DNA of 64,000 nt from Symbiodinium kawagutii (lineage: Eukaryota; Sar; Dinophyceae; Suessiales; Symbiodiniaceae), in contig VSDK01013179.1 of the NCBI GenBank assembly GCA_009767595.1, positions 432,242 to 496,241 on the forward strand. The letters run 5' to 3'. Numbering within the stretch: position 1 is the stretch's first letter; each line of letters starts with the position of its first letter. Under the pieces are notes generated by a model. The model did not search any database, was not told the DNA's origin, and saw nothing but the letters and a program-made list of their open reading frames with translations. The position numbers and the translations under genes are program-made. Positions 9,248 to 19,240 of the stretch are shown piece after piece.

Positions 9248-9714
9248 GTTGACGGCAACGACGGTCCGATGGCAGGTTCGTGGTGGAAAATTGGGTGACT
9301 TCCCAAAGTTGTGTATCAAGTGCAGGCAATCCAAACGGGATTGATGAAATCATGACTCTGATTTCAAACCTAAATCATGAAGTCTGACATTGACTCGATC
9401 AAAGCTGGAGCCTGGGCTGCTCGCACTGAACATGATTGGTGACCAACGAAGCCGTGACGTGACGTGCCCTCCCTAGCTCGGCGAGGGTGGAAGGATGTAC
9501 TAGCGCGTACATCCAGGTCAGATGTGAAGCATGGGCCCCCCCTGACTCGGCGGGGACGGGTGATGTATCACAGGCTAACATGCGTGTGACATGGGCTCAA
9601 CGTGGCAAGCTACACTTGAGTCAGGCACTGTGAGTACTGAAACTGCTTGGGGTTACGGTGAAGTGAACTGGCAGCTCGCTCTGGTGCACTTTTATGCTGC
9701 GGGGCTTGACAGCT
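9248..9714. other. Spacer between recombinase and Gag-like ORFs with strong hairpins
   Basis: No gene. It contains an 8-bp perfect hairpin at 9493-9514 (GGATGTAC/GTACATCC, loop TAGCGC), preceded by CCCTC/GAGGG at 9467-9487. About 68 bp on, a related segment (CCCCCCTGACTCGGCGGGG) also folds, sharing the CTCGGCG-type loop. It may be a recombinase site or a translation element. Confidence 0.55.
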
Positions 9715-11307
9715 CTAGTCGGAAGATTCACCAGATGACCCGGGGTCGCTGGATTCGACAACCGCTTCTCCTTGTCCACCAGGGGGGGTGAAACACTTCA
9801 AGCAGCAGTTCTGTTCGATGTCGGAGCGGCTGAAGCGGCTGGTGCCATAGTGCCACCCGCACTTTGTTGTCCAGGCTACCGGCGGCAGTGTCATCTCGCT
9901 TGCATCTGGGATGTGGGTTTTCTTTCCCACTACAAACTTGGGGATCCTGTTCAGGCCTGCCACCGTGGCGACGACCTCCTGAAGTCGTTGTTGAAGAGCA
10001 TCGACTTCTGCTCGGACGAGGTCTGAGCTCTCCTTCATCTTCTTCATGGCTGGCTCGATGGTGGGTGCCGCTGGTGCACTGGGGGCCGAGATCGGGATGT
10101 CATCCAGGAGGGCTGTCAAAGGCGATTCTTGCACGTACCTGAGGATAGCCATTGACCCCCAGCGGCCTAGGAGCATCACTAGGCTCGTCTGGAACCCAAG
10201 TTGAGTCAGATGTTGGGCACCGGCCACTCTAAGAGTGTGACCGCCATAACGTTCAACTACGCCCTCCATACCCGCTCTAGTGGTCGGGATGCCAGCTGCT
10301 CGAATCACCATTCTGATGTTCTCAATCAGGACAAGCTTGGTGAGGTGGTTCCCGTCATCGTCATGGAGCAACGGGATTTCATCTGATTGGTCGGTGGTGG
10401 TGTGGGTCAGGTCAAGCAGCTGCACCATGCAATGGAAAGGACAAAGGGTGACAGGAACGATGTGGCATAGGCAGCGGTGAGAGCGTTCCGTGAGCTCTCC
10501 TCGGGTGGTTGTCTTGGTGGCCGGCAAGGTCCAGCTAACAATCTGTTTCTTGTGATCCATGCGGATGTGTTTCCGCAGTGTAGCTGAAAGCTCGATCTCT
10601 CGGGTGAGGAAGTAGCAGCCCACCACAACCATGTGGTAGGACACTGCAAACTGGTGTGACTTCTTGGAGAGAACGATGTTGGGGAGGTCCGTCACCGGGA
10701 ACCCATCTTTGAGCTTCGATGGGCCCTGTCCTCGTTCAATGGATCTCAGCACGTCCTTGATCCGAATCTCCAGTTCGGCGGGGAGTTGGCCATGGGCCAG
10801 CACATGCTCTTTCTTTGCTGTGCCAAAGTAGAGGTGGGCTGAGCGGTACCCGCCCTGTTTGAAGGATGCCCCCATGCACTGAATCAGTTCAGCGGTGATC
10901 GGGAGGGGTGGAAGATTCCAAGCATGAGCTAGTTGAGTCCAGGTCTTCATGCGACTGGTGGGTGGAGCGGTGTTGGACCGAGCATAGATGTCACGCTCCA
11001 AGGCCCGGATGGCCTCGGCCCGTTCGTTGGGCTTGGCAGCCGCCAGGGCTTTCTCTAGAGATCCACCTTTGCTCGGCTGGATCGTTGGGTGGTCAGCTCG
11101 AGGCTTGGGGCCAGAGGGATCAGGGTCATCAGAGCGCAGCAGTCGTAACAACTGCTTGCGCCCGGTGGCATCCATGGCAATGGGCTGCAGTGCTCCCGGC
11201 TGGAGAGCAGCTCGAGGTGACGTGATGCCATGTGCAACCAGGTCGGGTAGGGCTTGGCTCACCCCGGCAGCTTTCACAGCTGCAAGGAGTTGTTTGAACT
11301 CAGACAT
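9715..11307 (-). CDS. Tyrosine recombinase of the retroelement
   Basis: 530 codons from the first ATG (11307); six more codons are open upstream. Numbered from that upstream end, the family residues are: ArgI in YFLTREIELSAT (R242), the HxxR box in GGHTLRVAGAQHL (H363, R366), the GRWGS box with W389 replacing the second His, and the nucleophile in ILRYVQE (Y397). All needed residues are present. After the catalytic domain come a coiled coil (about 425-455) and a Cys/His cluster (CGWHYG ... CCLKCF, 489-511) that looks zinc-binding. The enzyme would integrate a circular cDNA by strand exchange, replacing a DDE integrase. It lies 5' of Gag and Pol, whereas in DIRS and Ngaro it is 3'. Confidence 0.9.
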   Translation of the reverse strand: MSEFKQLLAAVKAAGVSQALPDLVAHGITSPRAALQPGALQPIAMDATGRKQLLRLLRSDDPDPSGPKPRADHPTIQPSKGGSLEKALAAAKPNERAEAIRALERDIYARSNTAPPTSRMKTWTQLAHAWNLPPLPITAELIQCMGASFKQGGYRSAHLYFGTAKKEHVLAHGQLPAELEIRIKDVLRSIERGQGPSKLKDGFPVTDLPNIVLSKKSHQFAVSYHMVVVGCYFLTREIELSATLRKHIRMDHKKQIVSWTLPATKTTTRGELTERSHRCLCHIVPVTLCPFHCMVQLLDLTHTTTDQSDEIPLLHDDDGNHLTKLVLIENIRMVIRAAGIPTTRAGMEGVVERYGGHTLRVAGAQHLTQLGFQTSLVMLLGRWGSMAILRYVQESPLTALLDDIPISAPSAPAAPTIEPAMKKMKESSDLVRAEVDALQQRLQEVVATVAGLNRIPKFVVGKKTHIPDASEMTLPPVAWTTKCGWHYGTSRFSRSDIEQNCCLKCFTPPGGQGEAVVESSDPGSSGESSD

Positions 11308-11632
11308 TGTGCCAAAATGGCTCAAGTGCGGCAGGTGACAGTGATGGGCTCTGCTAACTCGCAGAGCTGTGCCAGTGAACTCAGGAATGCATCATGTTAG
11401 AAGTCGACCACTAGCTCGTGGACGGACATGAACCCATGAAGTGTGGAGGTTGATGTTGATGCTCTGCTGAAAAGGCGCCCAAAGGACAGCGGCCAGCTCA
11501 CATGAACAAGGTGAGGGTGGGGTGGGTGTGGGGAGGGAGAAGGGGAGACGGCAGAGGTACAGCGGAGCAGTTTGAAACCAAACGACCACTGGGACTGTTT
11601 CCTCCCTTTTCTGCCAAGGTGACGTTGGTGCG
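11308..11632. other. Spacer upstream of the recombinase; possible relict spliced-leader sequence
   Basis: No gene. On the minus strand, directly before the recombinase ATG, lies AGCCATTTTGGC, an exact 12-base match to the core of the dinoflagellate spliced leader (CCGTAGCCATTTTGGCTCAAG differs on both sides). The rest holds a G-rich plus-strand tract near 11510-11560. Confidence 0.35.
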
Positions 11633-12223
11633 CTAATCTTCGTCGATGGGGTCGTCGACGATGTCAATGACAGCGGATCCAGCTTGGATACGTGAGTATG
11701 CATCCCTACTCGGAATGGGTTGAGTGCGGCCTTCTGACCCCGAGCTTGGAGTCAGCATCAGGCGGGGCCTGGGATCGGGGAGCGGTGGAGTGGCGAGGTC
11801 GACGTGGTTCATCATGGCCCTGTGCAAATCGGCAATCGCTCCAGCGATCAGGTCTAAAGGCTCCATGGGCTCTCCCCAATCATCCAATTCGCTCACTGCC
11901 CACTGAAAGTTGCGCATCCGGCGGTCCAGTTGGACGCATAAGGAAGTGTCTGCACGACAGCGCCACTGGGCCACCATGTGGTGGGCAGCTCTGATCTCGT
12001 TCAGGATCCTCTGGTTGTCGTGGTTGATGCGCCATTGTGAGACGCCCCTCACCATGTCAAAGAAGCGGTCTTCGTCTCGGAGGAGAGCTCCGGTGGCATC
12101 AGCCATGAGAGCCTTCACAGTGCGTGAGAAGAGATCAAGCGTAGGGCAAGCCACGCTCAGTGGGTAGGTCTGCACACCCAGGAGCTGTTCCAGTGAGAAA
12201 GCCACACACTGCCCAGTCATCAT
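11633..12223 (-). CDS. Unknown ORF at the 5' end of the retroelement
   Basis: About 196 codons from the first ATG (12223; a second follows at once). The product is soluble-looking with helical stretches (LNEIRAAHHMVAQWRCRADT, AIADLHRAMMNHVDL) and an acidic end (VIDIVDDPIDED). No catalytic motif was seen. Strand, spacing and composition match the recombinase ORF, so it is probably part of the element; in VIPER-like elements the first ORF is Gag, which is one possibility. Unrecognised. Confidence 0.6.
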   Translation of the reverse strand: MMTGQCVAFSLEQLLGVQTYPLSVACPTLDLFSRTVKALMADATGALLRDEDRFFDMVRGVSQWRINHDNQRILNEIRAAHHMVAQWRCRADTSLCVQLDRRMRNFQWAVSELDDWGEPMEPLDLIAGAIADLHRAMMNHVDLATPPLPDPRPRLMLTPSSGSEGRTQPIPSRDAYSRIQAGSAVIDIVDDPIDED

Positions 12224-12352
12224 TATGACTGGTGAATCTCTGGACGTAGGGTACAAGGAGTCTCTGGCTCGCTGAGCATCCGCGACGAGGGCGACGAGCC
12301 ATGCCGCGGGATTGGCCTCGTCTCAACATTTGCCTGTCAATTGAGTCTGCCC

Positions 12353-12718
12353 TTGGCTCATGCTAGCGTTCCTTTGAGTCGGAGCCTTGGACTCAAATTT
12401 GATTCAGGTTATCTCAAACCAAGCAAATGCCGCATTCAATTTCACGCCCTGCTTGCTGCGCAGTTCCTTTTGAAACTTGCGCCGCCAATGCTGCCGCATC
12501 ACACCTCCTTGTTCAAAAAGAAAATGTCCCAAACATCGGCATCTTTGCACCGCTCCGAAGTTTCCAAAGTCTCAGTCCTGAGCGCCGGGTTGGCCAACAA
12601 ACAAAACAGAAAGACACAGTCAATCCATTGGTGCCAGTGCTTGAGCGAAACTAGTAACCAGATTTTGCCATATTATTTTCCAACGCATTGCTTGCTCTTC
12701 GAAGACAAGTACCAAAAT
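12353..12718. repeat. 365-bp tandem duplication, copy 1
   Basis: Begins TTGGCTCATGCTAGCG and ends ACAAGTACCAAAAT. It is followed at once by a second copy that looks identical base for base on reading. Confidence 0.9.
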
Positions 12719-13083
12719 TGGCTCATGCTAGCGTTCCTTTGAGTCGGAGCCTTGGACTCAAATTTGATTCAGGTTATCTCAAACCAAGCAAATGCCGCAT
12801 TCAATTTCACGCCCTGCTTGCTGCGCAGTTCCTTTTGAAACTTGCGCCGCCAATGCTGCCGCATCACACCTCCTTGTTCAAAAAGAAAATGTCCCAAACA
12901 TCGGCATCTTTGCACCGCTCCGAAGTTTCCAAAGTCTCAGTCCTGAGCGCCGGGTTGGCCAACAAACAAAACAGAAAGACACAGTCAATCCATTGGTGCC
13001 AGTGCTTGAGCGAAACTAGTAACCAGATTTTGCCATATTATTTTCCAACGCATTGCTTGCTCTTCGAAGACAAGTACCAAAAT
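12719..13083. repeat. 365-bp tandem duplication, copy 2
   Basis: Second copy of the preceding unit. The open frames that span the two copies are repeats of one another and show no coding character. Confidence 0.9.
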
Positions 13084-14260
13084 GATTTTCTTTACAAATC
13101 TTTGCTTCTAAATCTATCATCTGGTCACCGGTACAGTACATGTTTGATTTGGTCGACAAAAGGACCTATGGCCCAACTCTGGGCCAAGCATCTGCAACGC
13201 TATTTTTACATATTTTTACAGCCTATTAACAAACATCCCGTTGGCATCTAGTAGGCTACTCCACGCCACCCTCTGCTGCATCAAAAAAATCGTTGCTCAA
13301 CTAAGGAAACCAAGCATCGTGGTTCCTGAGGCGAGAAGGCTGCGCGGTGAAGTTCCGCACGCTGTTAAAGGTTTCGATTGTGATCTATGGTTTCCTCAAG
13401 TTTGATCTTCTTGGCACGCAACATAAGCCCGACATTCCAGAAAGATTTTGGCGGGGCACATACGGCACCAAGGTTGCAGCACTCAGTTGTGCATCGCCCA
13501 AAATGGATAGCCGAAACACAGACACTTTTGCAGACCCGCAAACAAAACCTTGCGCACATGTGGTGGCTGAACACAGGCGCACCCTGACGGCTTGCAGACC
13601 TGGATCTCGGACCGGGCAAGATTTTCTGCTAGTTTGGTTCTTTGACCCACTTTTGATCAAAACGAACCAAAACTGAAACCGACCCATTCGACCAAAAAGA
13701 ACACCTTCCTTTCCATTCTCTCTGTTTGGAATGCTAAGCGGACCTTCACCTTCCATTTGGGAACCTCAGCAGCTCTGGATCAGTCTTCCGCTGGCCCATG
13801 CTTGGGTATGAGATCTTGGGTTCGAAACGTACACACTGAAAGGCATGATGGACAATCATCTGTACAGTGATTTTGGGCACAACAATTCACGACAAACCTA
13901 TTTTTTGGTGCCCAAACCACCTGCGCACACGGGCGCGAAACGCATCAAAAAACGCAAGTCCCTGCAAACAGGCGCAAACGGGGATTTCTGCCTTGAGTGG
14001 CCTTGGCAAACTCAACCCTATGACTCACTGTGAAAACCAATTTCTTTCTCTCCATCGCCATCCGGGGGTTCAGTTGCTCAATGTGATCCTTCTCGCAAGT
14101 CAAACGCGCCGCAAGGTATGGGAATGCCGGCTCCAAACCTCTTTGGGTAGATGCGACCTTGTAACTAAGACCTTTGAGATGGAATTGAACACAGTTGAAC
14201 ACCATCTTAGGTCAAATGTCGCTGTCGCTCGGTAGTAAAACTGAAGTGCAACCAGCTACG
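13084..14260. other. Stretch without a supported gene
   Basis: Moderately GC-rich unique-looking sequence between the 365-bp duplication and the satellite. Frames of about 110-120 codons occur on both strands around 13350-13760 but neither has a recognisable motif. It may be the edge of a diverged repeat. Confidence 0.35.
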
Positions 14261-17200
14261 TGATTGACGCTGCTGGCAAGCAACGTTGAGAGCGAAGCAC
14301 TCTAGTTTGCTCCTTCTTTTCACTTCCTGAAGATTTTTTTTCAGCAAAGGCAGCTTGGCAGCAACGACAAAGCCCTAGGGTTCTGGTCCAGCAACGATGG
14401 GATACTTGGAGCTTGCAGCACAATGCAAACTCTGCTTTTGGACTGTCAGAGCCGGTGCCACTTGACAAACTTCAAGCAATGTCACCCAAGAATTTTAACT
14501 ACACAGCTTCTGAGCTACTGATCAAATACATTCAGCAATCTAGAGATCAGGTGAAGTACCTGGACACCTGATCGACGCTCCTGGCAAGCAAAGTTGGGAG
14601 CAAAGCACTCTGGTTTGCTTATGCTCATCACTTATCGAAAAATATTTTCCCTCAAAAGCAGCTTGGCAGCAACGACAACGCCTCAACATTCTGGTCCAGC
14701 AACGATGGGATACTTGGAGCTTGCAGCACAATGCAAACTCTGCTTTTGGACTGTCAGAGCCGGTGCCACTTGACAAACTTCAAGCAATGTCACCCAAGAA
14801 TTTTAACTACACAGCTTCTGAGCTACTGATCAAATACATTCAGCAATCTAGAGATCAGGTGAAGTACCTGGACACCTGATCGACGCTCCTGGCAAGCAAA
14901 GTTGGGAGCAAAGCACTCTGGTTTGCTTATGCTCATCACTTATCGAAAAATATTTTCCCTCAAAAGCAGCTTGGCAGCAACGACAACGCCTCAACATTCT
15001 GGTCCAGCAACGATGGGATACTTGGAGCTTGCAGCACAATGCAAACTCTGCTTTTGGACTGTCAGAGCTGGTGCCACTTGACAAACCTGAAGCAATGCTT
15101 CCCAAGATGTTCACTTACACAGCTGCTGATCAAATTCATTCAGCAACTTTGAGATCATGTGAATAATGAATAATGTGTCTGGACACGTCAGTGTCGCTGC
15201 TGGCAAGCAACGTTGAGAGCGAAGCACTCTGGTTTGCTCGTGTTTATCACTTATCGAAAAATGTTTTCCCTCAAAAGCAGCTTGGCAGCAACGACAACGC
15301 CTCAACATTCTGGTCCAGCAACCACGGGATAGTTGGAGCTTGCAGCACAATGCAAACTCTGCTTTTGGACTGTCAGAGCCGGTGCCACTTGACAAACTTC
15401 AAGCAATGTCATCCAAGAATTTTCACTACACAGCTACTGAGCTACTGATCCAATTAATTCAGCAATCTAGAGATCAGGTGAAGTACCTGGACACCTGATC
15501 AACGCTCCTGGCAAGCAAAGTTGAGAGCAAAGCACTCTGGTTTGCTCATGCTTATCACTTCGCGAAAAATATTTTCCCTCAAAAGCAGCTTGGCAGCAAC
15601 GACAACGCCTCAACATTCTGGTCCAGCAACGATGGGATACTTGGAGCTTGCAGCACAATGCAAACTCTGCTTTTGGACTGTCAGAGCTGGTGCCACTTGA
15701 CAAACTTCAAGCAATGTCACCCAAGAAATTTTAACTACACAGCTACTGAGCTACTGATCCAATTAATTCAGCAATCTAGAGATCAGGTGAAGTATCTGGA
15801 CACGTGATTGACGCTCCTGGCAAGCAACGTTGAGAGCGAAGCACTCTGGTTTGCTCATGCTTCTCACTTCTCAAAAGAGATGTTCCTTTAACAGCAGCTT
15901 GGCAGCAACGACAACGCCTCAACATTTCTGGTCCACCAACCATGGGATACTTGGAGCTTGCAGCACAATGCAAACTCTGCTCTTGGACTGTCAAAGCTGG
16001 TGCCACTCTACAAACCTGAAGCAATGTGGTCAAAATGTTCAACCACACAGCTGCTGATCAAATTCATTCAGCAATCTAGAAATCAGGTGAACAATCTGGA
16101 CACCTGATTGACGCTCCTGGCAAGCAACGTTGAGAGCAAAGCACTCTGGTTTGCTTATGCTCATCACTTATCGAAAAATGTTTTCCCTCAAAAGCAGCTT
16201 GGCAGCAACGACAACGCCTCAACATTCTGGTCCAGCAACCACGGGATAGTTGGAGCTTGCAGCACAATGCAAACTCTGCTTTTGGACTGTCAGAGCCGGT
16301 GCCACTTGACAAACTTCAAGCAATGTCACCCAAGAATTTTAACTACACAGCTTCTGAGCTACTGATCAAATACATTCAGCAATCTAGAGATCAGGTGAAG
16401 TACCTAGACACCTGATCAACGCTCCTGGCAAGCAAAGTTGAGAGCAAAGCACTCTGGTTTGCTTATGTTCATCACTTATCGAAAAATATTTTCCCTCAAA
16501 AGCAGCTTGGCAGCAACGACAACGCCTCAACATGCTGGTCCAGCAACGATGGGATACTTGGAGCTTGCAGCACAATGCAAACTCTGCTTTTGGATCGTCA
16601 GAGCTGGTGCCACTTGACAAACTTCAAGCAATGTCGCCAATACTTTTCAACCNNNNNNNNNNNNNNNNNNNNNNNNNNNNNNNNNNNNNNNNNNNNNNNN
16701 NNNNNNNNNNNNNNNNNNNNNNNNNNNNNNNNNNNNNNNNNNNNNNNNNNNNNNNNNNNNNNNNNNNNNNNNNNNNNNNNNNNNNNNNNNNNNNNNNNNN
16801 NNNNNNNNNNNNNNNNNNNNNNNNNNNNNNNNNNNNNNNNNNNNNNNNNNNNNNNNNNNNNNNNNNNNNNNNNNNNNNNNNNNNNNNNNAGCCGGTGCCA
16901 CTTGACAAACTTCAAGCAATGTCACCCAAGAAATTTTAACTACACAGCTACTGAGCTACTGATCCAATTAATTCAGCAATCTAGAGATCAGGTGAAGTAT
17001 CTGGACACGTGATTGACGCTCCTGGCAAGCAACGTTGAGAGCGAAGCACTCTGGTTTGCTCATGCTTATCACTTATCGAAAAATGTTTTCCCTCAAAAGC
17101 AGCTTGGCAGCAACGACAACACCTTGAGATTCTGGTCCACCAACCATGGGATACTTGGAGCTTGCAGCACTATGCCAAGTCTGCTTTTGGATCGTCAGAG

Positions 17201-19240
17201 GCGGTGCCACTTGACAAACCTGAAGCAATGCTTCCAAAGATTTTCAATTACACAGCTGCTGATCAAATTCATTCAGTCAAGGGATCCAGTGAACAATCTG
17301 GACACGTGAGTGACGCTCCTGGCAAGCAACGTTGAGAGCGAAGCACTCTGGTTTGCTCATGTTTATCACTTATCGAAAAATGTTTTCCCTCAAAAGCAGC
17401 TTGGCAGCAACGACAACGCCTCAACATTCTGGTCCAGCAACGATGGGATACTTGGAGCTTGCAGCACTATGCCAAGTCTGCTTTTGGATCGTCAGAGGCG
17501 GTGCCACTTGACAAACCTGAAGCAATGCTTCCAAAGATTTTCAATTACACAGCTGCTGATCAAATTCATTCAGCAACTTTGAGATCATGTGAATAATGTG
17601 TCTGGACACGTCAGTGTCGCTGCTGGCAACAACGTTGAGAGCGAAGCACTCTGGTTTGCTCATGTTTATCACTTATCGAAAAATGTTTTCCCTCAAAAGC
17701 AGCTTGGCAGCAACGACAACGCCTCAACATTCTGGTCCAGCAACGATGGGATACTTGGAGCTTGCAGCACAATGCAAACTCTGCTTTTGGACTGTCAGAG
17801 CTGGTGCCACTTGACAAACCTGAAGCAATGCTTCCCAAGATGTTCAACTACACAGCTGCTGATCAAATTCATTCAGTCAAGGGATCCAGTGAACAATCTG
17901 GACACGTGAGTAACGCTCCTGGCAAGCAACGTTGAGAGCGAAGCACTCTGGTTTGCTTATGCTCATCACTTATCGAAAAATGTTTTCCCTCAAGAGCAGC
18001 TTGGCAGCAACGACAACGCCTCAACATTCTGGTCCAGCAACCATGGGATAGTTGGAGCTTGCAGCACAATGCAAACTCTGCTTTTGGACTGTCAGAGCTG
18101 GTGCCACTTGACAAACTTCAAGCAATGTCATCCAAGAATTTTCACTACACAGCTGCTGATCAAAATCATTCAGCAACTTTGAGATCATGTGAATAATCTG
18201 GACACGTGAGTGACGCTCCTGGCCAGCAACGTTGAGAGCGAAGCACTCTGGTTTGCTCACTCTTATCACTTCTTGAAACATATTTTCCCTATTTTTTCCT
18301 CAAAAGCAGCTTGGCAACAACGACAACACCTCAACATTCTGGTCCAGCAACGATGGGATACTTGGAGCTTGCAGCACAATGCAAAGTCTGCTTTTGGACT
18401 GTCAGAGCCGGTGCCACTTGACAAACTTCAAGCAATGTCACCCAAGAAATTTTAACTACACAGCTACTGAGCTACTGATCCAATTAATTCAGCAATCTAG
18501 AGATCAGGTGAAGTATCTGGACACGTGATTGACGCTCCTGGCAAGCAACGTTGAGAGCGAAGCACTCTGGTTTGCTCATGCTTATCACTTCTTGAAACAT
18601 ATTTTCCCTATTTTTCCCTCAAAAGCAGCTTGGCAACAACGACAACGCCTTACGATTCTGGTCCAGCAACGATGGGATACTTGGAGCTATGCCAACTCTG
18701 CTTTTGGATCGTCAGAGCCGGTGCCACATGACAAACCTGAAGCAATGTCACCAAAGATGTTCAACTACACAGCTACTGATCAAATTCATTCAGTCAATGG
18801 ATCCAGTGAACAATCTGGACACGTGACTGACGCTGCTGGCAAGCAATGTTGAGAGTGAAGCACTCTGGTTTGCTCATGCTTCTCACTTCTCATTTTTTCC
18901 CTTCAAAAGCAGCTTGGCAGCAACGACAACGCCTCCACCATTCTGGTCCAGCAACCATGGGATACTTGGAGCTTGCAGCACAATGCAAAGTCTGCCTTTG
19001 GACTGTCAGAGCCGGTGCCACGTGACAAACTTCAAGCAATGTCACCCAAGAATTTTAACTACACAGCTACTGAGCTACTGATCCAATTAATTCAGCAATC
19101 TAGAGATCAGGTGAACTATCTGCACCAGCTATTGAACTATCTAGAGATCAGCTGATGCTCATTCCCAAAGAAAACTTTCCAGCAAAAACATCTTGGCAGC
19201 AACGACAACGCCTTAACATTCTGGTCCAGCACATGTTGCC
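14261..19240. repeat. Satellite array, unit about 300-310 bp, about 16 copies
   Basis: Head-to-tail copies recognised by GACGCTCCTGGCAAGCAA, TTCCCTCAAAAGCAGCTTGG, TTGGAGCTTGCAGCACAATG and TGCCACTTGACAAAC. Copies start near 14261, 14570, 14878, 15186, 15500, 15808, 16110, 16418, 17013, 17310, 17610, 17910, 18210, 18530 and 18828, with a degenerate last copy after 19137. Some have 10-15 bp insertions or deletions. The 70-110-codon frames that recur in each copy end at different stops and are not a conserved gene. An N gap lies inside. Confidence 0.95.
16653..16889. other. Assembly gap (237 N)
   Basis: Run of N inside the satellite array. The true number of repeat copies is therefore uncertain. 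Confidence 1.

Larger units (their letters stand above)
4303..12223 (-). mobile_element. Tyrosine-recombinase (DIRS-like) retroelement with C5 DNA methyltransferase
   Basis: Four co-oriented minus-strand ORFs form one unit: unknown ORF, tyrosine recombinase, Gag-like ORF, and a methyltransferase/RT/RNase H polyprotein. There is no integrase or protease, no LTRs were seen, and the recombinase replaces integrase, which places it with DIRS/Ngaro/VIPER-type elements. About 118-bp direct repeats lie at the 3' end. The 5' terminus is not defined; the right limit given is the start of the first ORF. All frames are intact apart from one UAG, so the copy is young or selected. Retrotransposons with C5 methyltransferases have been reported in dinoflagellates; whether this gene order is among them I cannot check. 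Confidence 0.85.

Noticed and set aside
13800..13845. Possible tRNA B-box (GGGTTCGAAAC)
   Set aside because: No A-box at the right spacing and no cloverleaf can be drawn.
14261..19240. CRISPR-like array or tandem gene family
   Set aside because: The whole unit is repeated with no unique spacers, and frames end at different stops; best read as a satellite.
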